Positions 34,629 to 43,129 of a stretch of 64,000 bases of DNA are shown piece by piece. The DNA is from Pseudomonas bubulae. GTDB lineage: Bacteria; Pseudomonadota; Gammaproteobacteria; Pseudomonadales; Pseudomonadaceae. The stretch spans positions 310,001 through 374,000 of the forward strand of contig NZ_UYJA01000003.1 in NCBI RefSeq assembly GCF_900618535.1, read 5' to 3'. Position 1 is the stretch's first letter, and the number at the start of each line of letters is the position of its first letter. A model generated the notes under the pieces. The model searched no databases and was not told where the DNA came from. It was given only the letters and a program-made list of their open reading frames with translations. A program made the translations under genes and the position numbers.

Positions 34629-34732
34629 CGTTATATCGCGATGAGGCGAACTTTAAATCGTTATATCGCGATATACAAATATGATTTCGATCTTAGATCA
34701 GCTCAAATCGATATATCGGGTTATAACGATAT
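34629..34732. promoter_or_regulatory. Cluster of ArsR-type palindromic operators
   Basis: Three related AT-rich palindromic sites lie in the divergent gap: CGTTATATCGCGAT at 34629-34642, TCGTTATATCGCGATATA at 34658-34675, and a longer ATCGATATATCGGGTTATAACG (core of 34706-34732). They cover the likely promoters of the ArsR unit on the minus strand and of the ACP phosphodiesterase gene on the plus strand. ArsR family proteins bind such 12-2-12 type palindromes. Confidence 0.75.
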
Positions 34733-34758
34733 TGGTGTGGCAGTGCTAAACTGCGCCC

Positions 34759-35346
34759 ATGAATTATCTCGCACATCTGCACCTTGGCGGTCAGCGCCCG
34801 GAAGAAATGCTGGGCAGTCTTTATGGCGATTTTGTCAAAGGGCGGCTGCATGGCCAATACAGCGCGGACATTGAACACGGTATAGCGCTGCACCGCAGCA
34901 TTGATGTCTTTACTGACAACCACCCCCTGGTTGATCAGTCGTTGTCGCGATTTGCCCATACTCGCCGGCGGTATGCGGGCATTGTGCTGGACGTGTTTTT
35001 TGACCATTGCCTGGCGCGGGACTGGGGGCAGTATGCTGAAGGGCCGCTGGAGCGTTTTACCTCGGATTTTTACCGGGTGCTGGTGGCCGAACAACAGCTG
35101 CCACGGCGGCTTGCCACGATTGCGCCGCACATGGCGGCCCATGACTGGTTGGGTTCGTATCGGGATTTTGCCGTGCTGGAGCAGGTGTTCAATGGTATAG
35201 CCCGGCGCTTGTCGCGCCCCGAGGAACTGGCCGGGGCGATGCAGGACTTGAAGGCGTTGTATGAACCTCTGAGCGAGGATTTTCGGGCGTTTTATCCGCA
35301 GTTGCAGGTATTTGCGGCGGGTTGTTACCGGAAGGGATGTCCGTAG
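34759..35346 (+). CDS. acpH: Acyl carrier protein phosphodiesterase
   Basis: AcpH removes the 4'-phosphopantetheine arm from holo-ACP. The 195 residues begin MNYLAHLHLGGQRPEEMLGS, the family N terminus, followed by GSLYGDFVKG, HRSIDVFTDNHP and the HD-like metal residues in LDVFFDHCLARDW. It stands alone between the ArsR operators and the long repeats. Confidence 0.92.
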   Translation: MNYLAHLHLGGQRPEEMLGSLYGDFVKGRLHGQYSADIEHGIALHRSIDVFTDNHPLVDQSLSRFAHTRRRYAGIVLDVFFDHCLARDWGQYAEGPLERFTSDFYRVLVAEQQLPRRLATIAPHMAAHDWLGSYRDFAVLEQVFNGIARRLSRPEELAGAMQDLKALYEPLSEDFRAFYPQLQVFAAGCYRKGCP

Positions 35347-35360
35347 CCGCTGACGCGGGG

Positions 35361-35886
35361 CGAAGTCGTCGCAAAATCAGGCAATGGGTTGTGTCAGTTA
35401 CACCAGGTTCTCAGGGTTTACGGTTGTTTGATCTTGTTTGTTTAACTGGAACGTTGAGTACATATCCGGCATTCGTGTCTAACCGAGATATTGGTTTCGC
35501 TCTTACAGCGAGTCACTTTTTCCAGACGCCGAAAAAGTAACCAAAAAGGCTTGCCCCGGCGTACGGCCTTCGCTGCGCTCCGGTTCCCTCGCTCCGGTCC
35601 TGCTCCGTGGGCCCGCCGCCACGGGCCATCCATGGCCCATCGCGGCTCTCCCGGCATCCATGCCGGTCGACCCACTCCCCATAACCTCCTCTCGGCCTCC
35701 CGAAGGGGCGGGCAGATCAAAAGCACTGTGTCCCGAGGCGGCCGACCGACCGGCCGGCCTGTTCGGTTCGCGTGTACTGCGCAATCTCTGTAGATACTCT
35801 GTTGCAGGTCAAGCCCTATTGTGGGAGCGAGCCTGCTCGCGTACGTCCTTCGCGAGCAGGCTCGCTCCCACAGTTGCAGTGTTCCT
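35361..35886. repeat. Long dispersed repeat, copy 1 (direct)
   Basis: About 526 bp repeat almost exactly at 35939-36461. The element starts CGAAGTCGTCGCAAAATCAG. It includes nested palindromes (GGGCCATCCATGGCCC, CCGGCATCCATGCCGG) and ends in a REP hairpin (35821-35871) plus TTGCAGTGTTCCT. Open frames across it on both strands have no family resemblance and repeat with the element, so I treat it as non-coding. Confidence 0.9.
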
Positions 35887-35938
35887 GTAGCAGCTGACGA
35901 GGAACGAAGGCTGCGTTCGGCGTGATGCGGCACTCCGA

Positions 35939-36461
35939 CGAAGTCGTCGCAAAATCAGGCAATGGGTTGTGTCAGTTACACCAGGTTCTCAGGGTTTACG
36001 GCTGTTTGATCTTGTTTGTTTAACTGGAGCGTTGAGTACATATCCGGCATTCATGTCTAACTGGGATATTGGTTTCGCTCTTACAGCGAGTCACTTTTTC
36101 CAGACGCCGAAAAAGTAACCAAAAAGGCTTGCCCCGGCGTACGGCCTTCGCTGCGCTCAGGTTCCCTCGCTCCGGTCCTGCTCCGTGGGCCCGCCGCCAC
36201 GGGCCATCCTTGGCCCATCGCGGCTCTCCCGGCATCCATGCCGGTCGACCCACTCCACAGAACCTCCTCTCGGCCTCCCGAAGGGGCGGGCAGATCAAAA
36301 GCACTGCGTCCCGAGGCGGCCGACCGGCCGGCCTGTTCGGTTCGCGTGTACTGCGCAATCTCTGTAGATACTCTGTTGCAGGTCAAGCCCTATTTGTGGG
36401 AGCGAGCCTGCTCGCGAACGACCTTCGCGAGCAGGCTCGCTCCCACAGTTGCAGTGTTCCT
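35939..36461. repeat. Long dispersed repeat, copy 2 (direct)
   Basis: This is a near-identical copy of the element at 35361-35886, offset by 578 bp, with only scattered substitutions and small indels. Its own REP hairpin is at 36396-36446. The 52 bases between the copies (35887-35938) are unique. A tandem duplication or two insertions at one target could explain it. Confidence 0.9.
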
Positions 36462-36665
36462 CGGCAGCGACTACAGAAACTACAAGCTCACGTTTTTTCG
36501 GGATTTTTCTCACAGGTTTGCCAATTGCTGGGGCGAGGGGACGACGCTTATAGTCGGTGTTCGCCGATAAGGCGGCCGGGTTTGGCGACTTGGAACATTT
36601 TCAGAAATATGTGCAATTGCTATATAAGACAGAGCGTGTATTTATACGCGCTGTGCTTTATGGCA

Positions 36666-36733
36666 GCTGTGCGTGGGAGATCTTCGGGTCTGCCGGGTTC
36701 TGGGAATGACCGGTTCGCCAACCCGCGTACAGC
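36666..36733 (+). ncRNA. Candidate structured leader RNA (three-way junction)
   Basis: A 12-bp outer stem (36666-36677 with 36722-36733, two G-U pairs) encloses two hairpins: AGATC-TTCG-GGTCT (36678-36691, a UUCG tetraloop) and CCGG/CCGG with an inner TTC/GAA (36693-36713). It lies 65 bp ahead of the small gene at 36799. A 37-codon frame (36660-36773, start MAAVRGRSSGL) runs through it without a clear ribosome site. Whether it works as RNA, leader peptide or neither is unknown. Confidence 0.5.
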
Positions 36734-36798
36734 GGCCACTTGTTTTTGTTTGGCGACGAAAACGGCTGGCTAAAACATATAGCATCTGAGGTTTATCC

Positions 36799-37068
36799 AT
36801 GACTCATTCCCAGTTCATCCCTCTTACTGCCATCGATTGCACCATCCCTGTTTTATTGATCGACCGCAACGCGCCCCTCGACGTACTTCACGCCAACGCC
36901 GCCGCTCGCGTACTGGCCGTCACCCAACTGATGGAATCGTTTTCCAGTCGGGAAGTGCAAGAGGCTGACTCTGTAGATCTTAGGCATATGGCTACTGTTT
37001 CGGCGCAATTGCTGCGTGATGGTTGTGACCTGCTTGATGTGTTGGGCTGGCGGTTGAGGCCTGCTTGA
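36799..37068 (+). CDS. Small Pseudomonas protein, resembles DUF3077/DUF6124 group
   Basis: The product has 89 residues beginning MTHSQFIPLTAIDC, with no signal peptide or membrane span. The middle (LIDRNAPLDVLHANAAARVL) and the C-terminal CDLLDVLGWRLRPA look like the small helical proteins annotated in Pseudomonas as DUF3077 or DUF6124; function is unknown. The ATG follows TGAGGTTTATCC. It is flanked on both sides by copies of the long repeat and preceded by a structured leader candidate. Confidence 0.7.
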   Translation: MTHSQFIPLTAIDCTIPVLLIDRNAPLDVLHANAAARVLAVTQLMESFSSREVQEADSVDLRHMATVSAQLLRDGCDLLDVLGWRLRPA

Positions 37069-37155
37069 TAGCGTTTTTATAACTGATGCATTGAGTACAT
37101 AACCGATATTCGCGTTAAAAATCGCAGCCTTGTTCCTTCGGCAGTGACGACAGGG

Positions 37156-37478
37156 GATTGCGCAGTAAATGTGAACCAAACAGGCCGGCCGGTCGGCCGC
37201 CTCGGCGTAGTGCTTTTGATCTGCCTGCCCTCCCGGGAGGCCGAGAGGAGGTTCTGAGGAGTGGGTCGACCGGCATGGATGCCGGGAGAGCCGCGATGGG
37301 CCATGGATGGCCCGTGGCGGCGGGCCCACGGAGCAGAGCCGGAGCGAGGGAACCTGAGCGCAGCGAAGGCCGTACGATGGGGCGAGGACTTTTTGGTTCC
37401 TTTTTGGTCCTTCAAAAAGGGACTCGCCGTAAGGGCGAAACCAATATTTCAGTTAGACGCACATGCCGGATATGTACG
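37156..37478. repeat. Long dispersed repeat, copy 3 (inverted, partial)
   Basis: About 320 bp match the inner part of copies 1 and 2 in reverse orientation, from GATTGCGCAG at 37156 to GCCGGATATGTAC ending at 37477. It lacks the REP end and is more diverged, with a small deletion near 37385. With copies 1 and 2 it brackets the small gene at 36799. The surrounding 37069-37598 gap contains no gene. Confidence 0.85.
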
Positions 37479-37551
37479 CGGTGGGCCAGTTAATGTGCAA
37501 CGTACCTTTACTGTTGCAACGCGACTTTATCGTCGCACCGTGTCGCCTGCA

Positions 37552-37573
37552 TCGCGAGCAAGCCCGCTCCCAC
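37552..37573. repeat. Single REP sequence
   Basis: TCGCGAGCAAGCCCGCTCCC and two further bases form an unpaired REP unit between repeat copy 3 and the olsA stop. Confidence 0.8.
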
Positions 37574-37598
37574 AACATCCCCTTACATGGCTCCCGGC

Positions 37599-38390
37599 TC
37601 AAATCATCGCCCCCACTCTCTCCGGCAGCGGATCTGTTTGCGTCACCGGTGCTGACACCACCCGCCGGATCGCTTCCTGCGCTCTGAACGCCAGCACGGC
37701 CCGCTCTTGTGCCTGGCTGGCAATGGGCTCCAGCAGATGAATCTCAACGTCGCTCTGCTCATGGCTAAACAGTCGCAGCAGATGTGAGAGCAAATCGTCA
37801 TTGCCAATAAACGGCGCTATCGCATCGACCTCGCCATTGCGCAAATAGCGGATGGCTACAGGTTGCAGTGGTACCCGGCTGTCAATGGCCGCCGACAGCA
37901 ACCGCCCACGAAAGGTACGCACCGAGCACCCATCCGTGGTGGTGCCTTCGGGAAACATCAGCAGGGGTAGCGGCTGTTGCAGGTGACGGGTCATTTGCTC
38001 ACGAATCACCTGGCTGTCTCCCGCACCACGGCGGATAAACAAACTGCCTGCCTTGGCCGCCAACCACCCGGCCACCGGCCAGCCACGCACCTCGGCTTTG
38101 GACAGAAATGACAGCGGGGTCAGTTGCCCCAGCAATGCAATATCGGTCCAGGACACGTGATTGCTCACCCACAGCATCGGCGTTGCCGGGATTTCCCCGA
38201 CCACGGTGACGCGAAAGGGCAGGGCGCTGCTCAGGCGTGTCATAAAAAACTGCGACCAGCGCTGGCGGCGATCCATTGTGCTGTTCAGGCCCAGGCGCTC
38301 CAGCAGCCCGAACATTCCCGCCATGCCCAGCCCCAGACTGACCACCCCGAGCACCCGTGCCACCCGGGCATACCGGCGCAAGCGGCGCAT
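37599..38390 (-). CDS. olsA: Lyso-ornithine lipid O-acyltransferase (PlsC family)
   Basis: This 1-acylglycerol-3-phosphate acyltransferase-like enzyme of 263 residues adds the second acyl chain to lyso-ornithine lipid. The N-terminal membrane segment is followed by the acyltransferase motif NHVSWTDI (H-x4-D), then SFLSKAEVRGWP, LFIRRG and FPEGTTTDG. The ATG at 38390 overlaps the olsB stop (TGA), so the two are coupled. Pairing with OlsB favours ornithine lipid over general phosphatidate synthesis. Confidence 0.88.
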   Translation of the reverse strand: MRRLRRYARVARVLGVVSLGLGMAGMFGLLERLGLNSTMDRRQRWSQFFMTRLSSALPFRVTVVGEIPATPMLWVSNHVSWTDIALLGQLTPLSFLSKAEVRGWPVAGWLAAKAGSLFIRRGAGDSQVIREQMTRHLQQPLPLLMFPEGTTTDGCSVRTFRGRLLSAAIDSRVPLQPVAIRYLRNGEVDAIAPFIGNDDLLSHLLRLFSHEQSDVEIHLLEPIASQAQERAVLAFRAQEAIRRVVSAPVTQTDPLPERVGAMI

Positions 38391-39145
38391 CACACGGCCG
38401 CCTTGAAGTGACGCGCATAGCGCGGGCACAGTTCATCACGCTTGAGCAGGATGAAGACGTCGGCCACCTGGAAGTCTTCATCCCAGCAGGGCTCGCCGCA
38501 AATCCTCGCGCCCAGGCGCATATAGGCCTTGAGCAGCGGCGGCATTTCCGTGATGACGTTGCTGGGCACTTCCTGCGCCGGCAGCGGATTTTTCGGCTCG
38601 GCGCGTAGATGCTCCGTACACAAGTAACGCTCGCGCAGACGCTGCATGATCGCCCGGGCCTGAATGCCACCATCCTGCATCGGGATGCTGGCGCAGCCCA
38701 TCAGGTAGCGATAATTGCCCTGGTTAAGGACTTCGGCCAGTTCACCCCACAGCACGGCGATGGTGCCACCATTGCGGTAGGCCGGATCGACGCAGGTGCG
38801 CCCGATTTCAAGCAGCGGCCCCTGCAGGTTGGCCAACCCGTGAAGGTTGAACTCTTCTTCGCTGTAAAAATGGCCGATACGTTGTGCCGCGCTGTGATCC
38901 AGCAGGCGGGTGGTGGCAACCAACTGGCCGCTATTGAGATCGCGTACCCCGATATGTTCGCAATAAGCGTCATAGCCGTCCTCGTCCAGCCCATGTTCGG
39001 CGCTTTTGAGTTTGGCCTTCAACTCGTCGCTGAACACACGAAAACGCAGGGTCTGAGCCTCGCGCAATGCCGCGGGGCCGAGCAAACGCTCAGCCTGCAA
39101 GCGACGTTCTGGAGCGGTGTCGCGGATACGGGCGATCTGGGACAT
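38390..39145 (-). CDS. olsB: L-ornithine N(alpha)-acyltransferase
   Basis: This GNAT-like enzyme transfers a 3-hydroxyacyl chain from ACP to ornithine, the first step of ornithine lipid synthesis. The ATG at 39145 (MSQIARIRD) gives 251 residues. [44 protein letters not shown] (first 20) and the C-terminal [20 protein letters not shown] are typical of the family. Ornithine lipids replace phospholipids when phosphate is low; a possible PhoB box lies upstream. Confidence 0.92.
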   Translation of the reverse strand: MSQIARIRDTAPERRLQAERLLGPAALREAQTLRFRVFSDELKAKLKSAEHGLDEDGYDAYCEHIGVRDLNSGQLVATTRLLDHSAAQRIGHFYSEEEFNLHGLANLQGPLLEIGRTCVDPAYRNGGTIAVLWGELAEVLNQGNYRYLMGCASIPMQDGGIQARAIMQRLRERYLCTEHLRAEPKNPLPAQEVPSNVITEMPPLLKAYMRLGARICGEPCWDEDFQVADVFILLKRDELCPRYARHFKAAV

Positions 39146-39250
39146 TGCGAATCTCCGTGCAGGCACTGTGCCCGCTCTGGGTATCTGCCAATCGACTGAG
39201 GTGTGCAACTTCAGGCTAAGCAGGTGCAATGTCACCACTGTGACGTTTGG

Positions 39251-39268
39251 ATGATGCTTGTGTGACAG
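39251..39268 (-). promoter_or_regulatory. Possible PhoB box upstream of olsB
   Basis: Read on the minus strand, CTGTCACACAAGCATCAT has a strong first half (CTGTCAC) and a weak second half (GCATCAT), four bases apart as in the 18-bp consensus. It lies about 105 bp before the olsB ATG. A nearby palindrome GTCACCACTGTGAC (39231-39244) may also matter. The match is partial. Confidence 0.3.
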
Positions 39269-39382
39269 GGGGGCGGGAGGAACTGTCGGTAGCGCCTGAC
39301 GTCTCAAGAGGGTGAAATAAGTCCTGCCAAAACCGCTCGCCGGGTTTAATGTTCACCCACGTTTATTGGTTGATGAGTTTTT

Positions 39383-39973
39383 ATGCTTAAAGCGCTGTTA
39401 TCTTCTGCCTGTGCCTTGTTGCTGACCCTGGGTGTGAGCCTGTCTGCCCAGGCCAACTGGTACCTGGACGGTGAGTCGTCACGGCTGTCATTTATTACCA
39501 CGCAAAATGCCAATATCGCCGATGTGCACCGCTTTCTGGTCCTGCATGGCAAGGTTGACCGCAAAGGCCTGGCGCAATTGCGTATCGAGATGGACTCGGT
39601 CAACAGCTCAGTGCCACTGCGTGATGAGCGCATGCGTGACGTGTTGTTTGATTTCAAGCACTTCCCGGAAGCGCAGATCAGCGCGCAGATCGACCTGCAA
39701 CCGATCAATGACCTGGCCTCCGGTGCGCAACTGGAATTGCGCTTGCCGGTAACGGTCAGCTTGCGCGGCAAACAGCACACCTATCAGGCCGAGCTATTGG
39801 CCACCCGTCTGGATGAACGACGCTTTCAGGTCGTGACCCTGGAGCCGCTGATGCTGCAAGCCGAAGATTTTGGCCTGCAACCGGAGCTTAAAACCTTGCG
39901 CAAACTGGCCGGGCTTTCGGCCATCAGCTTTTCAGTACCGGTGAATGCGGTGCTGATTTTCACGGCCCGTTAA
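39383..39973 (+). CDS. YceI family periplasmic protein
   Basis: The 196-residue protein has a signal peptide ending AQA before NWYLDGESSRLSF. The body is a lipocalin-like YceI barrel that binds isoprenoid-type lipids in characterised members; SFITTQNANIADVHRF and LPVTVSLRGKQHTY are typical. It ends 1 bp before the phospholipase D family gene, so they form one operon. Substrate is unknown. Confidence 0.88.
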   Translation: MLKALLSSACALLLTLGVSLSAQANWYLDGESSRLSFITTQNANIADVHRFLVLHGKVDRKGLAQLRIEMDSVNSSVPLRDERMRDVLFDFKHFPEAQISAQIDLQPINDLASGAQLELRLPVTVSLRGKQHTYQAELLATRLDERRFQVVTLEPLMLQAEDFGLQPELKTLRKLAGLSAISFSVPVNAVLIFTAR

Positions 39974-39974
39974 G

Positions 39975-41132
39975 ATGGCCGGCGCAGTGTTTGGCTGGCG
40001 CAGTGACAATAGTTTTGAGTTGCTGATCGACGGGCCGCAGTTTTTCCCGCGCATGCTGGCCGTCATTGAACAGGCTCAGGAGCAGATCGATCTGGAGTTG
40101 TATCTGGTTGAGGCCGGTGACTGTGCCGAAACCATCGTCCAGGCCCTGGAACAGGCGGCCTGGCGCGAGGTGCGGGTGCGTTGCCTGTTTGACGCCTACG
40201 GAAGTCTGGGATTGGGCCCGGCGTTGCGCCGCAGGCTGATCGAAGCCGGGGTTGAGCTGCGGCATTACAACCCGCTGAGCTGGCGCCGTGGCCTCAACAA
40301 TCTGTATCGCGATCATCGCAAGCTGTTGTTGGTGGATCAGCAATTGGCTGTGGTGGGTGGCACCGGCGTCACCGATGAGTTCTGGCGCCCCACTGAAAAC
40401 AGCTGCGACTGGCATGAGGTGATGGTGCAGATGCAAGGTCCGCTGGTGCTGGACTGGCAGATGCTGTTTGATCGCCAGTGGCGGGCCAATATCAGCCGCA
40501 AGGCCTGGAAACCGGCGACCCACTTCGGCCTGGCGCGCTTGCCCGGTGTGCCCGACGAGGCTGAGGGTATGGGGCGCGTGGCCTACGCCGATGCCCATCA
40601 ACATCGCGATATCCTGCAATCGCTGGTGCGCGCGATCAACAGCGCCAAGCAGCGTATCTGGCTGGCCACGCCTTACTTTCTGCCGACCTGGAGCGTGCGC
40701 CGTTCGCTGCGCCGTGCGGCGGCGCGGGGTGTCGATGTGCGGCTGCTGCTCACCGGGCCGCGCACCGACCACCCTTCGGTGCGCTACGCCGGGCACCGTT
40801 ATTACCCGCGGCTGCTCAAATCCGGAGTGCAGATACTGGAATATCAGCCCTGTTTTCTGCATTTGAAAATGGTCCTGATCGACGATTGGGTCAGCGTTGG
40901 CTCATGCAATTTCGACCACTGGAACCTGCGTTTCAACCTTGAAGCCAACCTTGAGGCGCTGGATCCGGCGCTTACCCAGGCGGTGGCGGCCAGCTTTATC
41001 GCCGACTTCGCCCAAAGTCAGCCCGTCAGCCTGCAAGACTGGCAATCACGCCCCCTCTGGCGACGGGTGAAGCAGCGCATCTGGGGCTGGGTTGACCGGC
41101 TGGTGGTGAATATTTTGGGGCGGCGCCACTGA
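39975..41132 (+). CDS. clsB: Cardiolipin synthase B-like phospholipase D family protein
   Basis: The 385-residue protein has two HKD motifs, in LYRDHRKLLLVDQ (near residue 115) and FLHLKMVLIDDWVSVGSCNF (near 300), the two halves of one active site. It lacks the N-terminal membrane helices of ClsA, like ClsB of E. coli. It probably makes cardiolipin from phosphatidylglycerol. The tail is basic (QRIWGWVDRL), which suits peripheral membrane contact. It is coupled to the YceI gene. Confidence 0.88.
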   Translation: MAGAVFGWRSDNSFELLIDGPQFFPRMLAVIEQAQEQIDLELYLVEAGDCAETIVQALEQAAWREVRVRCLFDAYGSLGLGPALRRRLIEAGVELRHYNPLSWRRGLNNLYRDHRKLLLVDQQLAVVGGTGVTDEFWRPTENSCDWHEVMVQMQGPLVLDWQMLFDRQWRANISRKAWKPATHFGLARLPGVPDEAEGMGRVAYADAHQHRDILQSLVRAINSAKQRIWLATPYFLPTWSVRRSLRRAAARGVDVRLLLTGPRTDHPSVRYAGHRYYPRLLKSGVQILEYQPCFLHLKMVLIDDWVSVGSCNFDHWNLRFNLEANLEALDPALTQAVAASFIADFAQSQPVSLQDWQSRPLWRRVKQRIWGWVDRLVVNILGRRH

Positions 41133-41234
41133 ATTTCGCCCTGCACGCGGTTACTTAAGCGTTGATAACGTGCAAAATCGAGCCACTTCACGGCAGCGGA
41201 CGAACGTGAGGCATGATTATCTGGAGCGTTTTGC

Positions 41235-41870
41235 ATGACACCTTCGTTGTTATTGGCCGTTCTGGCCTCAGGCTTTATCTATGGGATCACGCCGGGCCCG
41301 GGCGTGCTGGCTGTTTTCGGCATTGGCGCTGCCCGTGGGCGACGTGCCGGCGCCGGTTTTCTGTGCGGGCATTTGCTCGGCGATGTGATCTGGTGCAGCA
41401 CGGCGCTGATTGCCATTGTCGGCGCACGTGAATTTGGCAGCACTGCCTTCAACGTGCTGGGCTTGATTAGCGGCTTGTACCTTTTCTGGCTGGGCCTGCG
41501 TGCCGTTCGCGCCCAGGGCAGCAGCAGTGCTCAACAAGGCCCGGCGCGACAGCCGTTTGCCCACGGGATTTTCTTCGGATTGACCAACCCCAAAGCGTAT
41601 CCGGTGGCAGTGGCGACGTTCACTGCGCTGTTGTCCAGCCGCGCAGAGTTACTGACCTGGGCCATGTTGCCCTGGTTGATCGCGTTGAGCTTTGTGGGTG
41701 GGGCGCTGGCCTACATGATTCTGGTGGGTGTTGTTGGCGCCGGCCATGTCAGGGCGCTCTATCAGCGCCATGAGTTACTGATTACCCGGCTGTGCGGGGT
41801 GATGTTTATCGGCTTTGCCATCAGTGCGCTGATGCATGCGCTGCCCGGATTGTTACAAGCGATCGTTTGA
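41235..41870 (+). CDS. LysE family amino acid exporter
   Basis: The 211 residues have about six predicted membrane spans. The N-terminal GITPGPGVLAVFGIGAARGR is the LysE/RhtB signature, and FGLTNPKAYPVAVATFTALL follows in the fourth span. The exported amino acid is unknown. A 102-bp gap separates it from the cardiolipin synthase-like gene. Confidence 0.9.
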   Translation: MTPSLLLAVLASGFIYGITPGPGVLAVFGIGAARGRRAGAGFLCGHLLGDVIWCSTALIAIVGAREFGSTAFNVLGLISGLYLFWLGLRAVRAQGSSSAQQGPARQPFAHGIFFGLTNPKAYPVAVATFTALLSSRAELLTWAMLPWLIALSFVGGALAYMILVGVVGAGHVRALYQRHELLITRLCGVMFIGFAISALMHALPGLLQAIV

Positions 41871-42007
41871 AATAACGGGCAGGGGGGATGCAGTGTGGAC
41901 AATGTCATCGGGGATGAAAAAGGGTGGGGTAGGGCTTGGATGGCAATGCAGTTGCAGGATTTTGCTGTGTAGCGAAGCTTTCAAGTGGATTGAAAGCCAG
42001 GAAGAAG

Positions 42008-42081
42008 TGGAGCGGGTGGCGGGAATCGAACCCGCGTGATCAGCTTGGGAAGCTGGAGTAATACCATTATACGACACCCGC
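42008..42081 (-). tRNA. tRNA-Gly (anticodon CCC)
   Basis: Read on the minus strand, a 74-base sequence from GCGGGTG to CACCCGCTCCA folds as a tRNA with a 7-bp acceptor stem and encoded CCA. The anticodon loop TTCCCAA gives anticodon CCC, and the T arm GCGGGTTCGATTCCCGC has the GTTCGA loop. The gene is alone in a 317-bp gap between the LysE gene and phaG; I see nothing else there. Confidence 0.96.
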
Positions 42082-42187
42082 TCAGAGCGGCTGACTTTGT
42101 ACCAGAAGATGGCAGCGATGAGAAGTTTTATTCTTGAAATGTGTTGTTTTAGCAGCTTTTTCGTTCTGCTGATTGCCTCGAGCACCC

Positions 42188-43045
42188 TCACAACGACAGT
42201 GAGGGTGGGTGAGGTCGGGTTGGCTTTAAAAACTCGAGCAGGGCGTTTTTACTGCTGTGGCTGGCGCTCCTGTTTTCCATATCGAGAAAATGCCCGGTGT
42301 TTTCCAGGCTGATGAACCGGCTGTTGGCAATCGGCTGGGCAAAGTGCCGGGCGTCGCTGGCCACGGTGTATTCGTCCCATTGGCCATTGATAAACAGCAC
42401 CGGTATATCGATACCCTGCGTGGCACTGAGAAAGCCTTGCTGATCGTTGTTCAGGACCTGGTCTATATGAAAGTGCATTTGCGCGTATTCATGCTCGGCC
42501 AGGCTGCTGACGTGCCTGAAGTTGAAACGCTTGAACAATGGCGGCAAATGCTTGCCCAGTGTGTCGTTGACCAGATTGCCCACCTGAGTGCGGTTGCAAG
42601 CTGCCAGGCAATGACGGCCACGCTCCAGGTAATCGCGCATGGCGTCGTTGATCAGCGGCGAAAACGAACTGATCACGGCCTTTTCGATGCGTCGCGGCGC
42701 ACACGCCAGGGCGGTAAGTGCCGCTGTCCCGCCCCATGAAAATGACAGCAGGTAGTTCGCGTCAAAATGCTCTATCAGCTCCAGCAAAATTTGAGCTTCT
42801 ATTTCCCTCGTCAGCATCTTCTGATGAGGGTTATGAGGCCTGGAGTTGCCCGCGTAGGGCTGGTCATAGAGAACAACGTTTAAATGCGGGTGGAGGTTTT
42901 TCAGGGTCTGGCCAAAGGACGCAGTGGTGGCCATCGAACCATTCACCAGGATGATGGTGTTTAGCGCCGTATCGCAACGATAAAGCTCGGTATGGATACG
43001 GTATTGGCCTTGAATGTCGAGCACGGCAATTTCGGGCTTCATCAT
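42188..43045 (-). CDS. phaG: (R)-3-hydroxyacyl-ACP:CoA transacylase/thioesterase PhaG
   Basis: PhaG links fatty acid synthesis to polyhydroxyalkanoate precursors by releasing or transferring 3-hydroxydecanoate from ACP. The 285-residue alpha/beta hydrolase begins MMKPEIAVLDIQGQYRIHTE, close to known P. putida PhaG, with IILVNGSMATTASFGQT, the nucleophile elbow SFSWGG, VGNLVNDTLGKHLPPLFKRF (20) and ENTGHFLDMENR with the catalytic His. RhlA is related, but the overall match favours PhaG. The second ATG (43042) may be the true start. No pha synthase gene is in the window, as is usual for phaG. Confidence 0.9.
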   Translation of the reverse strand: MMKPEIAVLDIQGQYRIHTELYRCDTALNTIILVNGSMATTASFGQTLKNLHPHLNVVLYDQPYAGNSRPHNPHQKMLTREIEAQILLELIEHFDANYLLSFSWGGTAALTALACAPRRIEKAVISSFSPLINDAMRDYLERGRHCLAACNRTQVGNLVNDTLGKHLPPLFKRFNFRHVSSLAEHEYAQMHFHIDQVLNNDQQGFLSATQGIDIPVLFINGQWDEYTVASDARHFAQPIANSRFISLENTGHFLDMENRSASHSSKNALLEFLKPTRPHPPSLSL

Positions 43046-43129
43046 GGCGTCAGACTCCAGTGAATCGAGCGTCGGTCTGACTGATGGTGCTCTGTGATTG
43101 TTACAGAAAGGGGTGGGCCTCGTTGCCGG

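Noticed and set aside
36069..36773. 234-codon open frame across repeat copy 2 and the leader
   Set aside because: It is open because the repeat is GC-rich; the equivalent frame in copy 1 is different in length and there is no ribosome site.
42008..42081. tRNA-Gly as an integration site of a mobile island
   Set aside because: No integrase gene or direct repeat of the tRNA end was seen nearby.
42188..43045. RhlA (rhamnolipid precursor synthase)
   Set aside because: RhlA is related, but the N-terminal and central sequence follow PhaG closely and no rhlB lies beside it.
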